Source: Echiichthys vipera (Eukaryota; Chordata; Actinopteri; Perciformes; Trachinidae). From it: DNA of 64,000 nt. Shown here piece by piece: positions 31,372 through 43,744 of this stretch (positions are counted from its first letter, which is position 1; every line of letters starts with the position of its first letter). The notes under the pieces are model-generated. The model searched no databases, was not told the origin of the DNA, and saw only the letters and a list, made by a program, of their open reading frames with translations. The translations under genes and the position numbers were made by a program. The stretch covers positions 6,016,401 to 6,080,400 of the forward strand of contig OY829645.1 in the NCBI GenBank assembly GCA_963691815.1, written 5' to 3'.

Positions 31372-33935
31372 AGTTTTGATGTTATTATTTTAATAACAGC
31401 CTTCCTGATGATCTTACTGATTCTCTTGGCGTCTGCTGCCCTCAGTCTTCTGCCCCAGCACACAACTGCAAAGAAGATGGCACGGGCTACCACTGACTGG
31501 TAGAACATCCTCAGCATGGTGTTACATACATTGAATGACTGAGGAGCCTCCTCAGGAAATAGAGACGACTCTGGCCCTTCTTGTAAACAGCCTCAGTGTT
31601 CTTGGACCAGTCCAGTTTGTTGTCCAGGTATACTCCAAGGTATTTGTAATCCTGGACAACATCCACAGTCACGCCGTTGATGGAGATGGGTGTGGGGGCA
31701 GATTTACTCCTGCGGAAATCCACCACTAGCTCCTTAGTCTTGGTGGCGTTTAGAATCAGGTGATTAGCTGCACACCAGTCGAAGAAGGAGTCCACAACGC
31801 CCCTGTATTCCTCCTCCCTCCCCTCACTGACACAGCCAACAATTGCAGAATCATCAGCAAACTTCTGCAGGTGGCAGGACTCAGAGAGGAGCTGAAAGTC
31901 TGAGGTGTACAGGGTGAACAGAAAGGGGGAAAGAACAGTTCCCTGTGGAGCTACAGTGCTGCTGACGGATTACTTGACGGGTCGACCACAGTATGTCAGA
32001 CTGCAGGACGGAGTGTCTGACATACTGGGGTCGACCCGTCAAGTAATCCGTAATCCAGGAAACCAGGGGAGGGTCCACCTGCATCGCCGTCAGCTTACGT
32101 CCCAGCAGAGGAGGCCGGATGGTATTGAACGCACTGGAGAAGTCCATGAACAAGATTCTTACTGTGGTTCCCGGTCTGTCCAGGTGGGCGCAGGCACGGT
32201 TGAGCAGGAAGATGATAGCATCCTCCATACCTAGTCTCGGCTGGTAGGCAAACTGTAGAGGGTCCAGTGATGAGCTGACCAGGGGCCTAAGAAGTGAAAG
32301 GACCAGCCTCTCCAGGGACTTCATCAGGTGCGAGGTCAGCGCCACCGGTCTGTAGTCTTCGGAGGTGCTGGGACGCACCTTCTTTGGTACTGGTACCAGG
32401 CAGGATGTCTTCCACAGCACAGGGACCTTCTCAAGACTCAGGCTGAGGTTGAAGATGTACTGCAGGACTCCACACAGCTGGGTCGCACATGCTTTGAGGA
32501 CCCTCGGGCTGACACCGTCGGGACCTGCTGCCTTGCCTGGGCGGAGTCTGCACAGCTCCTTCCTCACCTGCTTTGCAGTGAAGGTCTGTCTGCTGTGTGT
32601 GTTGGTGGGGGTCGAGAGAGGTGATGGCGGGGGGGGAGGGGACAGGTAGGGCAAAATCACGAAGGAATTGAGGAGGAGGGAGGGGTGTCAGCAGGGCTGG
32701 AGGTTTGGAGGTGGATGGTTGTGGAGGAGCCGTGGGGGGGTGGTCCAGATCCCTTTCGTCAAATCTGTTGAAGAACAGATTCAGCTCATTGGCACGTTCA
32801 GTACCACCTCCTACTGTCTGGCTACCAGATGTTTTGTAGCCAGTGACGCTCCTCATGCCGCTCCACACGTCCTTCAAATTGTTCTGCTGGAGTTTGTGCT
32901 CCAGCTTCCTCCTGTAGGTGTCTTTTCTCTGTTGAGTCCTCTCCTTAAGCTCCCTCTGGACCTGCCTCATCCGCTCTCTGTCCCCATCTCTGAAGGCCCT
33001 CTTCTTCTCATTCAGCAGGACCTTGATGTCTCTGGTGACCCACGGCTTGTTATTGGGGAAACAGCGTACAGTCACTGTAGGAACAACGCTGTCCACACAG
33101 AAATTGATGTACCCTGTTATGCAGTCCGTGAGATCATCAAGGTCCTCTCCATGTGAATCACAGAGCAAATCCCAGTCTGTAAGTTCAAAGCAGCCCTGTA
33201 AAGCTTCATCAGTCTCCTGTGACCATCTCCTCACAGTCCTGGTGGTCACAGGAAGCCGCTGGACTTGGGGCTTATACAGGGGCTGCAGTTGGATGAGGTT
33301 GTGGTCTGATCTTCCAAGAGGAGGAAGAGCAGTGGAGCTGTAAGCCTCCTTAACATTAGCATACAGCAGGTCCAGTGTCTTGTTTTCCCTGGTTGGACAG
33401 TCCACAAACTGCTTGAAAGTGGGCAGTGTTGCAGCCAGAGTGATGTGGATGAAGTCCCCAGATATTGCAATGAATGCGTCTGGGTGCCGTGTCTGAAGGC
33501 CCGCGACGACGGTGTGGATGACGTCACTCGCGCGCGCCGCGTTTGCAGTCGGAAGAATGTAAACAACCAGGACGATCACGTGTGAAAACTCCCTCGGCAG
33601 ATAGTATGGCCGAAGACTCACAGCAAGCAGCTCAATGTCTGGGCTGCACACACGCTCTTTTACAGTAACGTGTCCAGGATGACACCACTTGTTGTTAATA
33701 AGAATAGCAAGTCCCCCACCTTTCCTCTTGCCACTCTCACGGTGACTCCTGTCCGCCCGAACAGTCTGTAAGCCGTCCACAGCCACGTTAGAGTCCGGGA
33801 TGTCCTCGTGGAGCCACGTCTCCATGAAACACAGCACACTGCTCACACGATACATCCACTGAGTCTTCACCAGGCCTGCCAGCTATTCCATCTTATTAGC
33901 CATCTTAAAACCAGGACCACCAGTGTGGGTACCCC
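31372..33935 (-). mobile_element. Rex1-type LINE, minus strand
   Basis: Read on the minus strand, the endonuclease begins near 33,930 (ANKM, then CFMETWLHEDIPD). It carries the conserved acidic TETWL-type site and a GRSDHNLIQL motif. A long linker includes FPNNKPWVTRDIK and KLEHKLQQNNLKDVW. Reverse transcriptase follows: RPGKAAGPDGV, YRPVALTSHLMKSLERL, FAYQPRLG and MDFSSAFNTI. The expected FADD active site region is lost in a rearranged part near 31,800-31,960. The C-terminus (YLGVYLDNKLDWSKN, then SVVARAIFFAVVCWG) ends near 31,380. Frame changes occur near 32,500 and 31,970. These phrases match fish Rex1/Babar ORF2 proteins. It interrupts a hAT fragment on its 3' side. Confidence 0.82.
31966..32055. 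repeat. Inverted duplication inside the Rex1 reverse transcriptase
   Basis: A roughly 37-base arm (ggattacttgacgggtcgac onward) at about 31,970-32,006 is the reverse complement of about 32,013-32,050, with a short spacer. The coding sense is on the minus strand in the right arm and on the plus strand in the left arm. The left arm is therefore an inverted copy that scrambles the ORF after DYLTGRPQYVR. Confidence 0.8.
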
Positions 33936-33939
33936 AGTA

Positions 33940-35965
33940 CCCCACAAATGTAAAAGCAAAGGAAGACACCTAGTGGCAGGGCATCCACTCAAAATTTTGA
34001 CCAGGCATAGTGTAATAGCGTTAATCTCATCATCCGTTTTTACTCTATCAGGCTCTCGACTGAGGAAAGTAGAGGACGGCTTAAATGCGCCAAACATAAC
34101 GTACACACACGAAGGAGTTAATACAGCGAGCTGTTTAGCAGTTCCAGATGACGAAAACCCACATGACTGCATTACACTGACAGCGCAAGCCATTAAAGTG
34201 AGACCCGACGTGCATGCAAAACCACTGGACCGACCAGACATGGACTTGTATGTAGACGGCTGCTGTTTCAGAAAAGATAATGGAGGACTATGCGCAGCAT
34301 GGGCAGTGGTTACCAAAGATCAGGGAAAGTTTGAGACACTAAGTACAGGAGAAGTGACAGAAAAACCGTCAGCTCAGCAAGCGGAAGTGATGACAGTGAC
34401 AGCAGCTTGCAACCATGGTGAGGGAAAGAGAGTAAACATACATACAGACTCAGCGTATGCCAGTGCAGCAGTGCATTGTCAGCTAAAAGAGTGGGAGAGA
34501 GCAGGTTTTGTGACAGCTTCAGGATTACCAATCAAGCATGAGGAAGAAATGAGAAAACTAAAAGAAGCTCTTATGAAACCAGCAGAAGTAGCGGTAGTGA
34601 AATGTAAAGGACACAGTACAGATAAGACAGACACAGCGGCAGGAAATGCAGCAGCAAAGAAAGCAGCAGGGTATAGAGTACCGTTGCTAATGATGCAGGC
34701 AGAACTAGCAGAGCCATTACCTCCAAGATTGACAGTCGATCAGCTAGGCCCTCCAGAGGAAAGATCCATGTGGATAGGGAGAGGAGCAGTTAAGGATGCA
34801 GAAGGACTGTTTCGATGTCCACAGACAGAGAAACCAGTGTTACCATCCTCACTAGCGCCCTCTCTGTTAGACGAAGCACATGGACCAACACATGAGGGAA
34901 CCAGACAAATGCAGAATGAAGGATGGTGGCATCCGTTCATGACAGCTATGATAAAAAACAAAGTGAAATCATGCCCCATTTGTAACACCTATAATGTAGC
35001 GCCAACATTCTCACCTCAGCCAGGAGCTCGTCCAAAATTGACATTGAGGAGAGGAGATGTGCATTGACTATACAGACATTATTGATAAATGCAGAGGTTT
35101 TAGATACCTGTTGGTAATCTATGGCAGATTTTCAGGATGGGTAGAAGCCGTACCTGCAAAGAAAGAGGATGCACAGACAGTGTGCAAATGGTTGACTAAT
35201 GAGGTCCTAGAAAAAATAGCAAAAATGATGGCAACTACAGGTCTATCATGGTTAGACTGCTTGCCTATGGCATTACACTCTTTGAGGGCTAGTGTGAACA
35301 GAGAAAATAAATTTACCCCTTATGAGTTACTTACTGGTCGCACCATCCCCGGACCAAGACAACAGGAACCGCTGCAGCCAGGGGCCACACCCGGACTAGC
35401 ACGTGACTCAGCTTCAGGGCTGGGTGAAGACATTGGCAGGAAGCCAAGGCGGGTCAGGACCAGCAGCCGCCCCACTGACTCTGCTAGGAGAACCTTGGGT
35501 ATATGTAAAGACATTGAAAAGAAAGTGGACACACCCTAGGTGGACAGGACCCCACAAGGTGGTGGAGAGAACCTCCACAGCAGTAAAAATACAGGGAAGT
35601 GACAAGTGGATCCACCTTTCAAGGTGTAGACAGGGGGAGGAGCCCAAAAGGTCCCTAGACCAAGTCAGAACAGATCTAACCGAACAGGGTTAAGGGACTT
35701 ACATACACCATTAGTAAAAACACCACAGTATATAGAGTGGATAAATAGGGTAAAACAGGGAGCAGAAAAACAAACAGTGTGTGTGTGGACACTTAGTGTG
35801 TTTATTGTAGTATTCATTTTCTTGTGGGAATCTATCTTACATGTGCATGGTCAGATAATTATTAGTTATGGAACCTGGCAGGCCACCCCTGTGGCATCCC
35901 TTTAGACACCCAGGATTTAGTGGTTTCGGAAGAATGATCACTCTGGTGAGTGATCAACAGGGGGA
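33940..35965 (+). pseudogene. ERV F: RNase H, integrase and env remnant
   Basis: The open frame to 35067 starts in the RNase H connection (AGHPLKILTRHSVIAL). It carries DLYVDGCCF, AQQAEVMTV and THTDSAYA-like RNase H motifs, then KCKGHS. Integrase zinc residues are seen in HGPTHEG ... CPICNTYN. The catalytic core starts with IDYTDI (35,060) but jumps at about 35,205 from LTNEVL to EKIAKMM, losing the second Asp and the Glu. The C-terminal barrel (RKWTHPRWTGPHKVVERTS) reads from 35403 in another frame. About 35,700-35,965 holds an env leader-like hydrophobic segment fused to the 3' end, so env is almost wholly deleted. A polypurine tract precedes 35,968. It belongs to the same family group as ERVs A and C. 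Confidence 0.85.
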
Positions 35966-35967
35966 AT

Positions 35968-36651
35968 TGAAGAATTAATAATCAATGAGTAAAGTATCAT
36001 AATCATGTGTTAGCGTGTGTATTAGTAATGATTAATGAGAGTGTGATAATAAGACACAATAAGTATAAGAGTGTGATAGTATGTGCCTCTGCTATTATTT
36101 AACCAGGCCCTTCTGTGAATCACCAGCACACGAACATTGTCAGTCAAGGTCACAAAGATAATGAAATAGCCAGCTTGCACAAACGCACCTAGCAACTAGT
36201 TGAGATTAGACCAAAACAACACCATATAAGGAGGCAGGGTACAGGGAGGATGAGAGTGTGTGCTTTTTTCACAGATAAAGAAGAAAGTCCTGCGGAATAG
36301 AGGATACCCCGACGCGCGGGGGTGGAAGATGGAGGGAGCAACGGCTACTTTTGAAATACACATATGCATGCAAAAGCAGACACATAAACCACGCCTTTGT
36401 ATCAAGCATACATGCTTGGGTAGTTAGAATAGATATCAGAACTTCTTGCCTCTGATCACGGGTACTGTGTTGCACACAGTTACTCTAGATAGAGAATAGA
36501 ACATTTCCCCAGACGTCTGTATCATCTGATGTCCATCTGCTAATAAATGCCTGCTGGCTCCAGGAATCCTCCTGTAGAATTTGAATTACGCAATATATAC
36601 TCTGTGAGGTCCTTCTGATTTGACTAAAGTATTGTGTGTAAAATTCCTACA
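35968..36651 (+). repeat. ERV F 3' LTR
   Basis: The LTR is about 684 bases, starting TGAAGAATTA after the tract CAGGGGGAA and ending CCTACA. It has CCATATAAGG (TATA-like, 36,223-36,230) and AATAAA at 36542-36547 followed by a GT-rich stretch. No 5' LTR is present, because the left part of F has been lost at the Rex1 LINE. Confidence 0.75.
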
Positions 36652-36696
36652 AACTATTATGAGTCGGTTGAGAAACATGTTTCCATTTACGGAGAA

Positions 36697-37310
36697 CCTT
36701 GCTTCTGGCCAGCACTGTCTCACACCCAGCACGCTGACGCTTGGTCAGGGGCCTTTGGCGTTAGTTACTGACTAAAAAGGTCTCCTTAAACGTACAAACC
36801 CGACGCAGGGGGCTTTCAACTCATTCCAATGTAAGCCCATCCGCGACGATATTTGAAGCTCAGGGCGAGTGCCCCTGCCGTCCATTCATTCAGTATTAAC
36901 CTGACCACGGCGCACCCAGACGCTGTGAGCATCCGTCCCATTGGCTAACGGAGGACTTGAATCCCGGAAATATTCACCTTACTATCAGTTTTTACGTTAA
37001 TGGCGATTTTACAATGATATCTGCGATATTTCTCAACACAAAACACAAGTGTACCCTTGTTGATTACACACAAGTGACGGGTTAATTGTATGGGCATTAA
37101 CTTTCTTGTTTTCCCCTTCAATTTTGAGAAACAAGGAGTTTTTTCTCCGTTTTTGATAAATTAAGTCACTACACTACCCATGATACTCAGCGGCAGTTGC
37201 TCCAGACACGACGCATGTCAGCGTTGCTGGACAAAACCGCTTTTACACAATTTATTTCAAAATTAAACAGAATATGAACGTGAACAGATTGAAAATTATT
37301 GATAAATAAG
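36697..37310 (+). repeat. Unclassified repeat R1, copy 1
   Basis: About 610 bases recur in opposite orientation at 56,551-57,138 and partly at 55,073-55,267. The copy starts near CCAGCACTGTCTCACACCC and includes TACACTACCCATGATAC. It has no open frame of note. It may be a non-autonomous DNA transposon or the untranslated part of a LINE; its neighbour at 57,138 is an L1-type ORF. Confidence 0.7.
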
Positions 37311-37350
37311 GCGGATACTCAAAACATCAACATTTAGCTTCAGCTTGACC

Positions 37351-37576
37351 AGGAAGTATTCACCTTACTGTCACTTATTATGTAAATGGTGATTTTACAA
37401 TTATATCTGCGATATTTCTAAACACAAAACACCATTATGTAGTTTTTAACTACAGACAATTGACGGGTTAATAGTATGGGAATAAGTGTACGTGTTTCCC
37501 CCTTCTATTCTGAGAAACAAAGAGTTTTCCACCGTTTTGGATAGCTGAGGCCACTACACTACCCACAATCCCTAAC
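37351..37576 (+). repeat. Repeat R1, partial copy 2 in tandem
   Basis: This repeats the middle of copy 1 (about 36,976-37,190) in the same orientation, with roughly 15-20% difference by eye. Shared phrases are attcaccttact and gcgatatttct. Confidence 0.65.
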
Positions 37577-37734
37577 CACTTTTTTTTGTTGTTGTTTTTT
37601 TTTTAGCTTAATTGAGGATACCGGTAGTGTCCTTGCCACTGGCAGTCCTTACTCCATACAGTACACCCAGTGCACTGTATGGCTTACATTGAAGTTAGCC
37701 AACACCAGAAGATGAATTTGTTCTTCACCTTCTA

Positions 37735-38690
37735 CCTGTTGTTTCTCCATCTTCTCCATCTCAGCCGCCTCCTCCATCCTTCTCATCTTCTCAGCCTCTT
37801 CCTCCATCCTTCTCCTCTTCTCACCCTCAGCCTCTTCCTCCATCCTTCTCCTCTTCTCAGCCTCTTCCTCCTTCCTTCGCCTCTTCTCAGCCTCCTCCAT
37901 CCTTCTCCTCTTCTCACTCTCAGCCTCTTCCTCCATCCTTCTCCTCTTCTCAGCCTCTTCCTCCATCCTTCTACTCTTCTCACCCTCAGCCCTTTTCCTC
38001 CATCCTTCTCCTCGCCTTAGTCTCCTCCTCCATCTTCCTTCGCCTCTTCTCAACCTCCTTCAGCCTTCTCCTCTTCTCAGCCTCCTCCATCCTTCTCCTC
38101 TTCTCAGCCTCCTCCATCCTTCTCCTCTTCTCACCCTTAGCCTCTTCCTCCATCCTTCTCCTCTTCTCAACCTCTTCCTCCTTCCTTCTCCTCTTCTCAG
38201 CCTCCTCCATCCTTCTCCTCTTCTCACCCTCAGCCTCTTCCTCCTTCCTTCTCCTCTTCTCAGCCTAAGCCTCTTCCTCCTTCCTTCTCCTCTTCTCAGC
38301 CTAAGCCTCTTCCTCCATCCTTCTCCTCTTCTCAGCCTCTTCCTCCTTCCTTCTCCTCTTCTCACCCTCAGCCTCTTCCTCCTTCCTTCTCCTCTTCTCA
38401 GCCTACGCCTCTTCCTCCATGCTTCTCCTCTTCTCAGCCTCCTCCATCATTCTCCTCTTCTCAGCCTCCTCCATCCTTCTCCTCTTCTCAGCCTCTTCCT
38501 CCAACCTTCTCCTCTTCTCACCCTCAGCCTCTTCCTCCATCCTTCTCCTCTTGTCACCCTCAGCCTCTTCCTCCATCTTTCTCCTCTTCTCAGCCTCCTC
38601 CATCCTTCTCTTCTCAGCCTCTTCCTTCATCCTTCTCCTCTTCTCATCCTCAGCCTCTTTCTCCATCCTTCTCCTCGCCTAAACTTCCTC
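37735..38690. repeat. Pyrimidine-rich minisatellite (27/30/36-bp units)
   Basis: About 950 bases on the plus strand are almost pure C/T, built from units such as cctcttcctccatccttctc plus ctcttctcag (30 bp), with 27-bp and 36-bp variants. On the minus strand the unit reads KRRRMEEEAE, and all three unit lengths are multiples of three. The flanks continue the coil-like reading (RDTERRLEMEEE on one side, MEKMEKQQVEGEEQIH on the other). Three TAG codons (near 38,260, 38,300 and 38,405) interrupt that frame. It is either a decayed coding repeat of a charged coiled-coil protein or a non-coding satellite. The strand asymmetry favours triplex-type structures. Confidence 0.8.
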
Positions 38691-38699
38691 CTCCATCTC

Positions 38700-41000
38700 C
38701 AGTCTCCTCTCTGTGTCCCGTATATTCTTCCAAAAGAAAGAATATACCCAAAATGAAAGGTTAGATTTATCTCATAAATGTATTAAAATTAGTTGTCCTT
38801 TATATTTCAAATTAAGTCAGAAGGGTTGCTACATTACTCTTGATTTCTATTCATATTTTTGTCTTTTTTTAGAATGCAGAAAGCACAGGACCCAGAAGGT
38901 GTTCCCTTTTGAAAGCATTGTGGACAAAAGGGTTTTAAACGTCAGTATGTTTTCCCTTCTTCTCTTGGTTTTCTTGTAAAATACAATGTAAAACCATTTC
39001 TAGGGTTGTATAAGGAAAGCAAAATTTTTATGCTTAAGAAAAAAAGTAATGGTGAAGTGTTGAGGATGGATTGAGGACTATCCCAAGCTGCTCTATACTC
39101 TAGTGTTACAGCAACAGATACTGCATTATCTTCATCCAGATGAAAGCAGTGTGAACACTAACTTTTGTATTCTGTGCAGACATCTCACTTTACTGATATC
39201 ACTAATGGTCTCTATATTGTACTAATGATGTTTTGGTAAGTTTGAATCGCCACTACAATTCCTCCTGTCCTGGGCTGTGCGCAGACCGTGCTATTTTGTG
39301 ATGTTCCCTGACAGGATGCTATATATTGCTCCCCTAAATAAGTTGTCTATAGTTTGCTCTGAAATTTAGCCTTCAAAATTTATTTCAGGAGATGTACAGA
39401 CTTTTCTGTGCCTCCATGTGTTTTAACCCAAGTGGTGATGTTTGATGACCAACCTGGTTCTCACTTTTTTTGATTCCTAATAACCTAAACTGTGTACCTG
39501 CTCCACCTCAGCTCCACTAATTTAGACAGACTGTGTCTTTTCCTTCTTCTTTCTGAAGTCAACAACCAGCTATTTGGTTTTGCTGATGTTGAGATTGTTT
39601 ATTTGCACCTGATATAAAGTCATTGCTGTTTAATCAGCCAATAATGGTGGCGTCTTCTTCATTTTTGACTATAGTTCTTCTTAATGTCTCTGATTGAAGT
39701 CAAGAGTGGAGTTTTTATGTATTACATATGTATTTTGCATGACGTGTAAAAAGCACTGGCAAGGTTAGGCAAGTGTTAAGTTGTTCTTTAATGTAAATGT
39801 ATCTTTTTAATTCAAAGAGTAACATTCTTAAACATCCTTCAACATTATATGTCTATCAAGGTAATTAGTTTTTTACATTAAAGTCACGTTTTTCATGGAA
39901 TTATGTTCCCACTAGCAAAGTACCAGACTTTTTAAGTGACTATGCTTCAGCCATTATTCCAGAACCCACATAAGACTCTCCTCTTCAGTGTTTCCTATCT
40001 TTGCAACAATGTCTCCCATTCCATTTCTTAAAATGTATTTTTAATAACATTATTGCCATTTATAATAGTAATTCACAGATATACTTAAATATTATTTTGT
40101 ACTAACTTCATACTTTAAATGCACCCAAGCTCACCAATGCAGAAACTCTGTGTGTATGTCTATACCTTTTATAGCTGTGTTTTGTAAGTGCCTCTAATCT
40201 CTAAATATTTACTACAATTTTTACATTGTTGCTCTATCAACACATTTTCATTCAAGACCGTTTTTTGCATCACACAGATATTTAAGATTTGTCTCTATAA
40301 GAAATGCGTTTTTCTCCCATATCTAAAAGTCATTTCTTCTAATGTCATGCCTTTGTTTTTCCTTAATGAAAATTAAACTGACTGTTGGAGTGAAAAACAT
40401 AGGATCTATACAGTGATACATTGGTACCCCCCCCCCCCCACACACACATTTTAGAGTTACATTTTGAGTATTTTCCCACAAACACTTTTAATTGCTTTTC
40501 AGCAGTACTGACAGTAGCATGACATATTAATATATAATAAATGTTTAATAAAGGCATTATAGACAATTGAATATGTCAGAAGCAAAGCTCATCCTATAAC
40601 CTTTGTTTTATATATATGTGTTTTTCTTTCATTTCCTGGCAGCGGCAAGGACTGGGACGATACATGGGAGCCAGCCTAACAGTACAGCTGATATTCTGAG
40701 AAGTGGAACTTCAAAACCTCCTTACAATTAAACAAACACACACAATGTTCCGATGTTTCTGGTTAACAGGGTTCCGGTTCCTCCACGTTAAAGCACTTTT
40801 CTGTGACAGAAACACACACAGCTTACACACACACAAAAACACACACGCACACAAACTGACCCTGTCTCCCGTTTATCTAGCAGCATGTGCTGTTAGCCTA
40901 GCTCTTGGGCGGTGGAGCTAATGTGGCTAATCCAGTATACGTAAGCCAGACAGACGTATCTCCCTCCCCCCCAATATTAAAAAAATGCCCTTTTAAGGTA
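38700..41000. other. About 2.3 kb without a recognised gene
   Basis: The sequence is mostly unique-looking and AT-rich. Two short open blocks have splice-like edges: about 38,874-38,942 (after tttttttag) and about 40,641-40,700 (after tttcctggcag, reading RQGLGRYMGASLTVQLIF then stop). They could be relics of exons, but I cannot tie them to a gene. A poly-C then CA microsatellite lies at 40,428-40,447 and a CA-rich stretch at 40,735-40,860. Confidence 0.35.
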
Positions 41001-41115
41001 AGAAGAAATGAGGAGAAGCCAAAGTTTGACAAGATGGCGACTCCCAGAGGATCAAGTTCAGAGAGCGGACCCCGACAGAGAGGCTACGTCCATTTTTATA
41101 CAGTCTATGTAGGAG
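41000..41115 (+). repeat. Short dispersed repeat
   Basis: The block with caagatggcgac and ccatttttatacagtctatg resembles a very common fish repeat ending in a ttttatacagtctatg motif. It has no coding content. Family not named. Confidence 0.45.
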
Positions 41116-41247
41116 ACGCAAAAGTCTGAATTGCAGCTTGTTCTCCCTTTTTTTGTCTGATGTATACAAACTGTAAGAGATCTTGAGTTAGGTCAAGATC
41201 TCTTGGTTTTTAAAGTTGAAAGTACTGAAGGTACTTCGGAAAGGGCT

Positions 41248-43744
41248 TCACAGTTCGTCATCAGTAATGTCAGAGTCGCAGTCAGAATAATCATCCCAAA
41301 CATCTGGCAAGAAACTGATGGTCTCTGCTCCAGTCAATATTTGCAGGTAGCAGTATCTCGCATGAGCCATCATTTCTCGGATGTTGTGCTGCATTTTTCT
41401 GATGATGCTCTGCAGACCTTTCAACCCGTCTCCAGTAAGGCCCCACTGGGAATCTTGAAAGTATAACAGAAAAAGATAAACCCAGTATTAGTAACTTTAT
41501 CAGCAGCCATGTGTACATTCATATGATGTATAATTTCATTTCAGAGATTTCATCTCTGTGACGAGAATCTTTTTCTCCTCCTGAAGTCTCCTTACCGCCA
41601 TGACAATGTCAAATGCTGAATCTGGAAAGCATTTGTAACAATACATACATTTATATATATGAAAGATTAACATTTATCTATGAAGTTTTATGGAGTTGCA
41701 GTCATGGAGGCATTAAAGCTGTGCCACATTAGATGGAAGTATTCAACAGATTTAGTGTACCTACCTCTGTCTATAAGTTGCCATGGCCAAGCTGTCTCTC
41801 CTGACAAAATGGTTTCCAAGCACAGAATTTCTGTGTTCGGAACCATTCCATTGTATTTTTCCACAACAGAAGTCAGGGCCCCTTTCTCCTCCCTGATCTT
41901 GCGGTGGATCCTGGCACGACCTTTGTTGCTGTCTGTGTCTTTGTAGAGACGCTGGGAACGTCTCTTGACACTTGCCACCAGCACCTCAATCCTGGCCGCC
42001 ACCAGCACCTCAATCCGTTGTTGGTTCCTGCTGTATGGAGGAAATGTGTGTTACACTTTGAGTAATGTATAGTAACATTGCAATTTAATCACATGTTTAT
42101 ACAATTCTCAAATACCATTATGGTAAGGCAATGGATTGAAAATGTTGTATGCCATGCTCTGATATGGAATGAAGGCCAACAATTCCCTTCTTTTCAGGGA
42201 ATAAATGGTAACCCATTAAGTAAAAGTGAGATTCAATTCAAAATTAGATATAACTCCTATGCAAAGTATAAGAATATCCTGAACGGTTCATGCGAACGAA
42301 GTAATGCAGAATGTTACCAGAGGGTGTTGTCAGTAATTCTGCGAAAGAAAAAAATAAATGCATGAATCATGACTACATAAAGGTCAGTGTGAAACTCTGT
42401 TGACAAAACTCCAGTAATAATTTCCTTACCATCTGCCCACTCCTTTACATCATTTGAGACAGTCTTCCAACTGGCTCTCAGTCACTGCCAATTCAGCCTT
42501 CAAGGTCTCCAGGTTAAGCAACTGGTTTTCCAGAGCTTTTGTGGCCTAGAAATGACAAAAAAGTCAGAGACAATAAAAAATAATTAAGTAAACATTCAGT
42601 CAACAGCCTCAACTACAGCTAACAACACTTGAAAAAAAGATTGTATTACTTTCTGGTATCTGCGGGACAGTGAGGTGGCCAAGTCGTTGATCTTTTGCCA
42701 ATTCCAGCGCATGGCCATGAGTGTCAGCATGTCTGTACGTCCTGTAACAGAAAATATGATGTTGTCAATATTCAGATAAAATCAACCGCTCCTGTAAAGA
42801 GTGTTAAAAATTTTTCCCGTCCTCGTGAACTCAAAATCGTGTATCATCTCATCAGAACCCTATCATCTAGCCATCTCACCTGCTTTTGACATATGTTTGG
42901 TTGTCACTGCTATCCGAGAGAGGAAGGCATTGACCTGTTCCACCTCCTCCCCTATAGTTAGTCCAGCCCCCTCCTGATATGCACCACTGCATTTCACCTG
43001 GTTATAATGCATTCAAAAATGGCATGTTATAACTTGTCAATGTTGACCTGGATGTGTGTAGGTTTCCGAATATTATTATATATAATTACATATAATTGAT
43101 TATGTCACATGGTAACAATTGCTTACTTCACATTTGAAGTCATGGGCTTTGGCGTTAAACACTGAGAGGAAGGGCTTCATGTTTAAAAGATGCTGGAGCT
43201 CTGGGCAGCTTTTTACTGCTTTTTGGAGGTAGGGCCAGTATTTGCATGTCACATCCATGCAAAAAAAGGTACTACTGGCCGGCTTTTGTTGTATGTACAG
43301 GGGATACGGAAAAATGTCTCCCCTGTACATATTGAGGGCACAGAAGAGCACACCATGCCAACAGACTGCAAGCTCAAGTCCATCCTCATCCAGCTTGCTG
43401 GCCGAACTTTGGGAGGTCTCTCTGGCGGCTGACCATTCCCCTCCACAAACACCTCTTCCGGAGACCTACAATGTAAAAAAACATGATTAATGAAAATGGT
43501 CCAAAGAATAACCTAACTAAAAAATAGGAAACATATGTATTACTGTATATATAGTAATAGTCTGAAATATTACATGTTTGGTTGTGCTGTGAATGTAGTT
43601 GACAAATCTTCATCCTGACATCTTCATCCTTTGCTATGAAGACACCTTCAAAAATGGCCTGTTCCTCATATCTAAATTGGTCTGAGCCTCAATGACTCGG
43701 CTGGACACAGATTCTGTCAGGGATCTCCACAGGTACATACCGCA
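41248..43744 (-). pseudogene. KDZ (Zisupton-like) transposase gene, 3' exons
   Basis: Minus-strand exons with AG...GT edges read as a KDZ-family transposase: up to about 43,744 (CGMYLWRSLTESVSSRVIE), 43465-43127 (VFVEGNGQPPERPPKV ... CKYWPYLQKAVKSCPELQH ... FNAKAHDFKCE), 42997-42880 (SGAYQEGAGLTIGEEVEQVN), 42741-42650 (RTDMLTLMAMRWNWQ), 42545-42430, 42027-41765 (RLYKDTDSNKGRARIHRKIR), 41621-41596 and 41453-41248 (ending SDITDDEL, stop). The middle piece has acidic and aromatic residues typical of the RNase H-fold core. An in-frame TGA in 42545-42430 and a duplicated IEVLVAAR/IEVLVASV stretch suggest decay. It would cut and move its own element. Confidence 0.72.

Noticed and set aside
31535..32624. 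Plus-strand ORFs across the first Rex1 LINE
   Set aside because: All are antisense to the recognised minus-strand reverse transcriptase.
37670..38020. Leu/Ser/Pro-rich plus-strand ORF
   Set aside because: It is a by-product of the pyrimidine-rich minisatellite. The minus-strand reading is the more protein-like one, and even that has stops.
42078..42365. 95-codon plus-strand ORF
   Set aside because: It lies in an intron of the minus-strand KDZ gene and has no recognisable domain.
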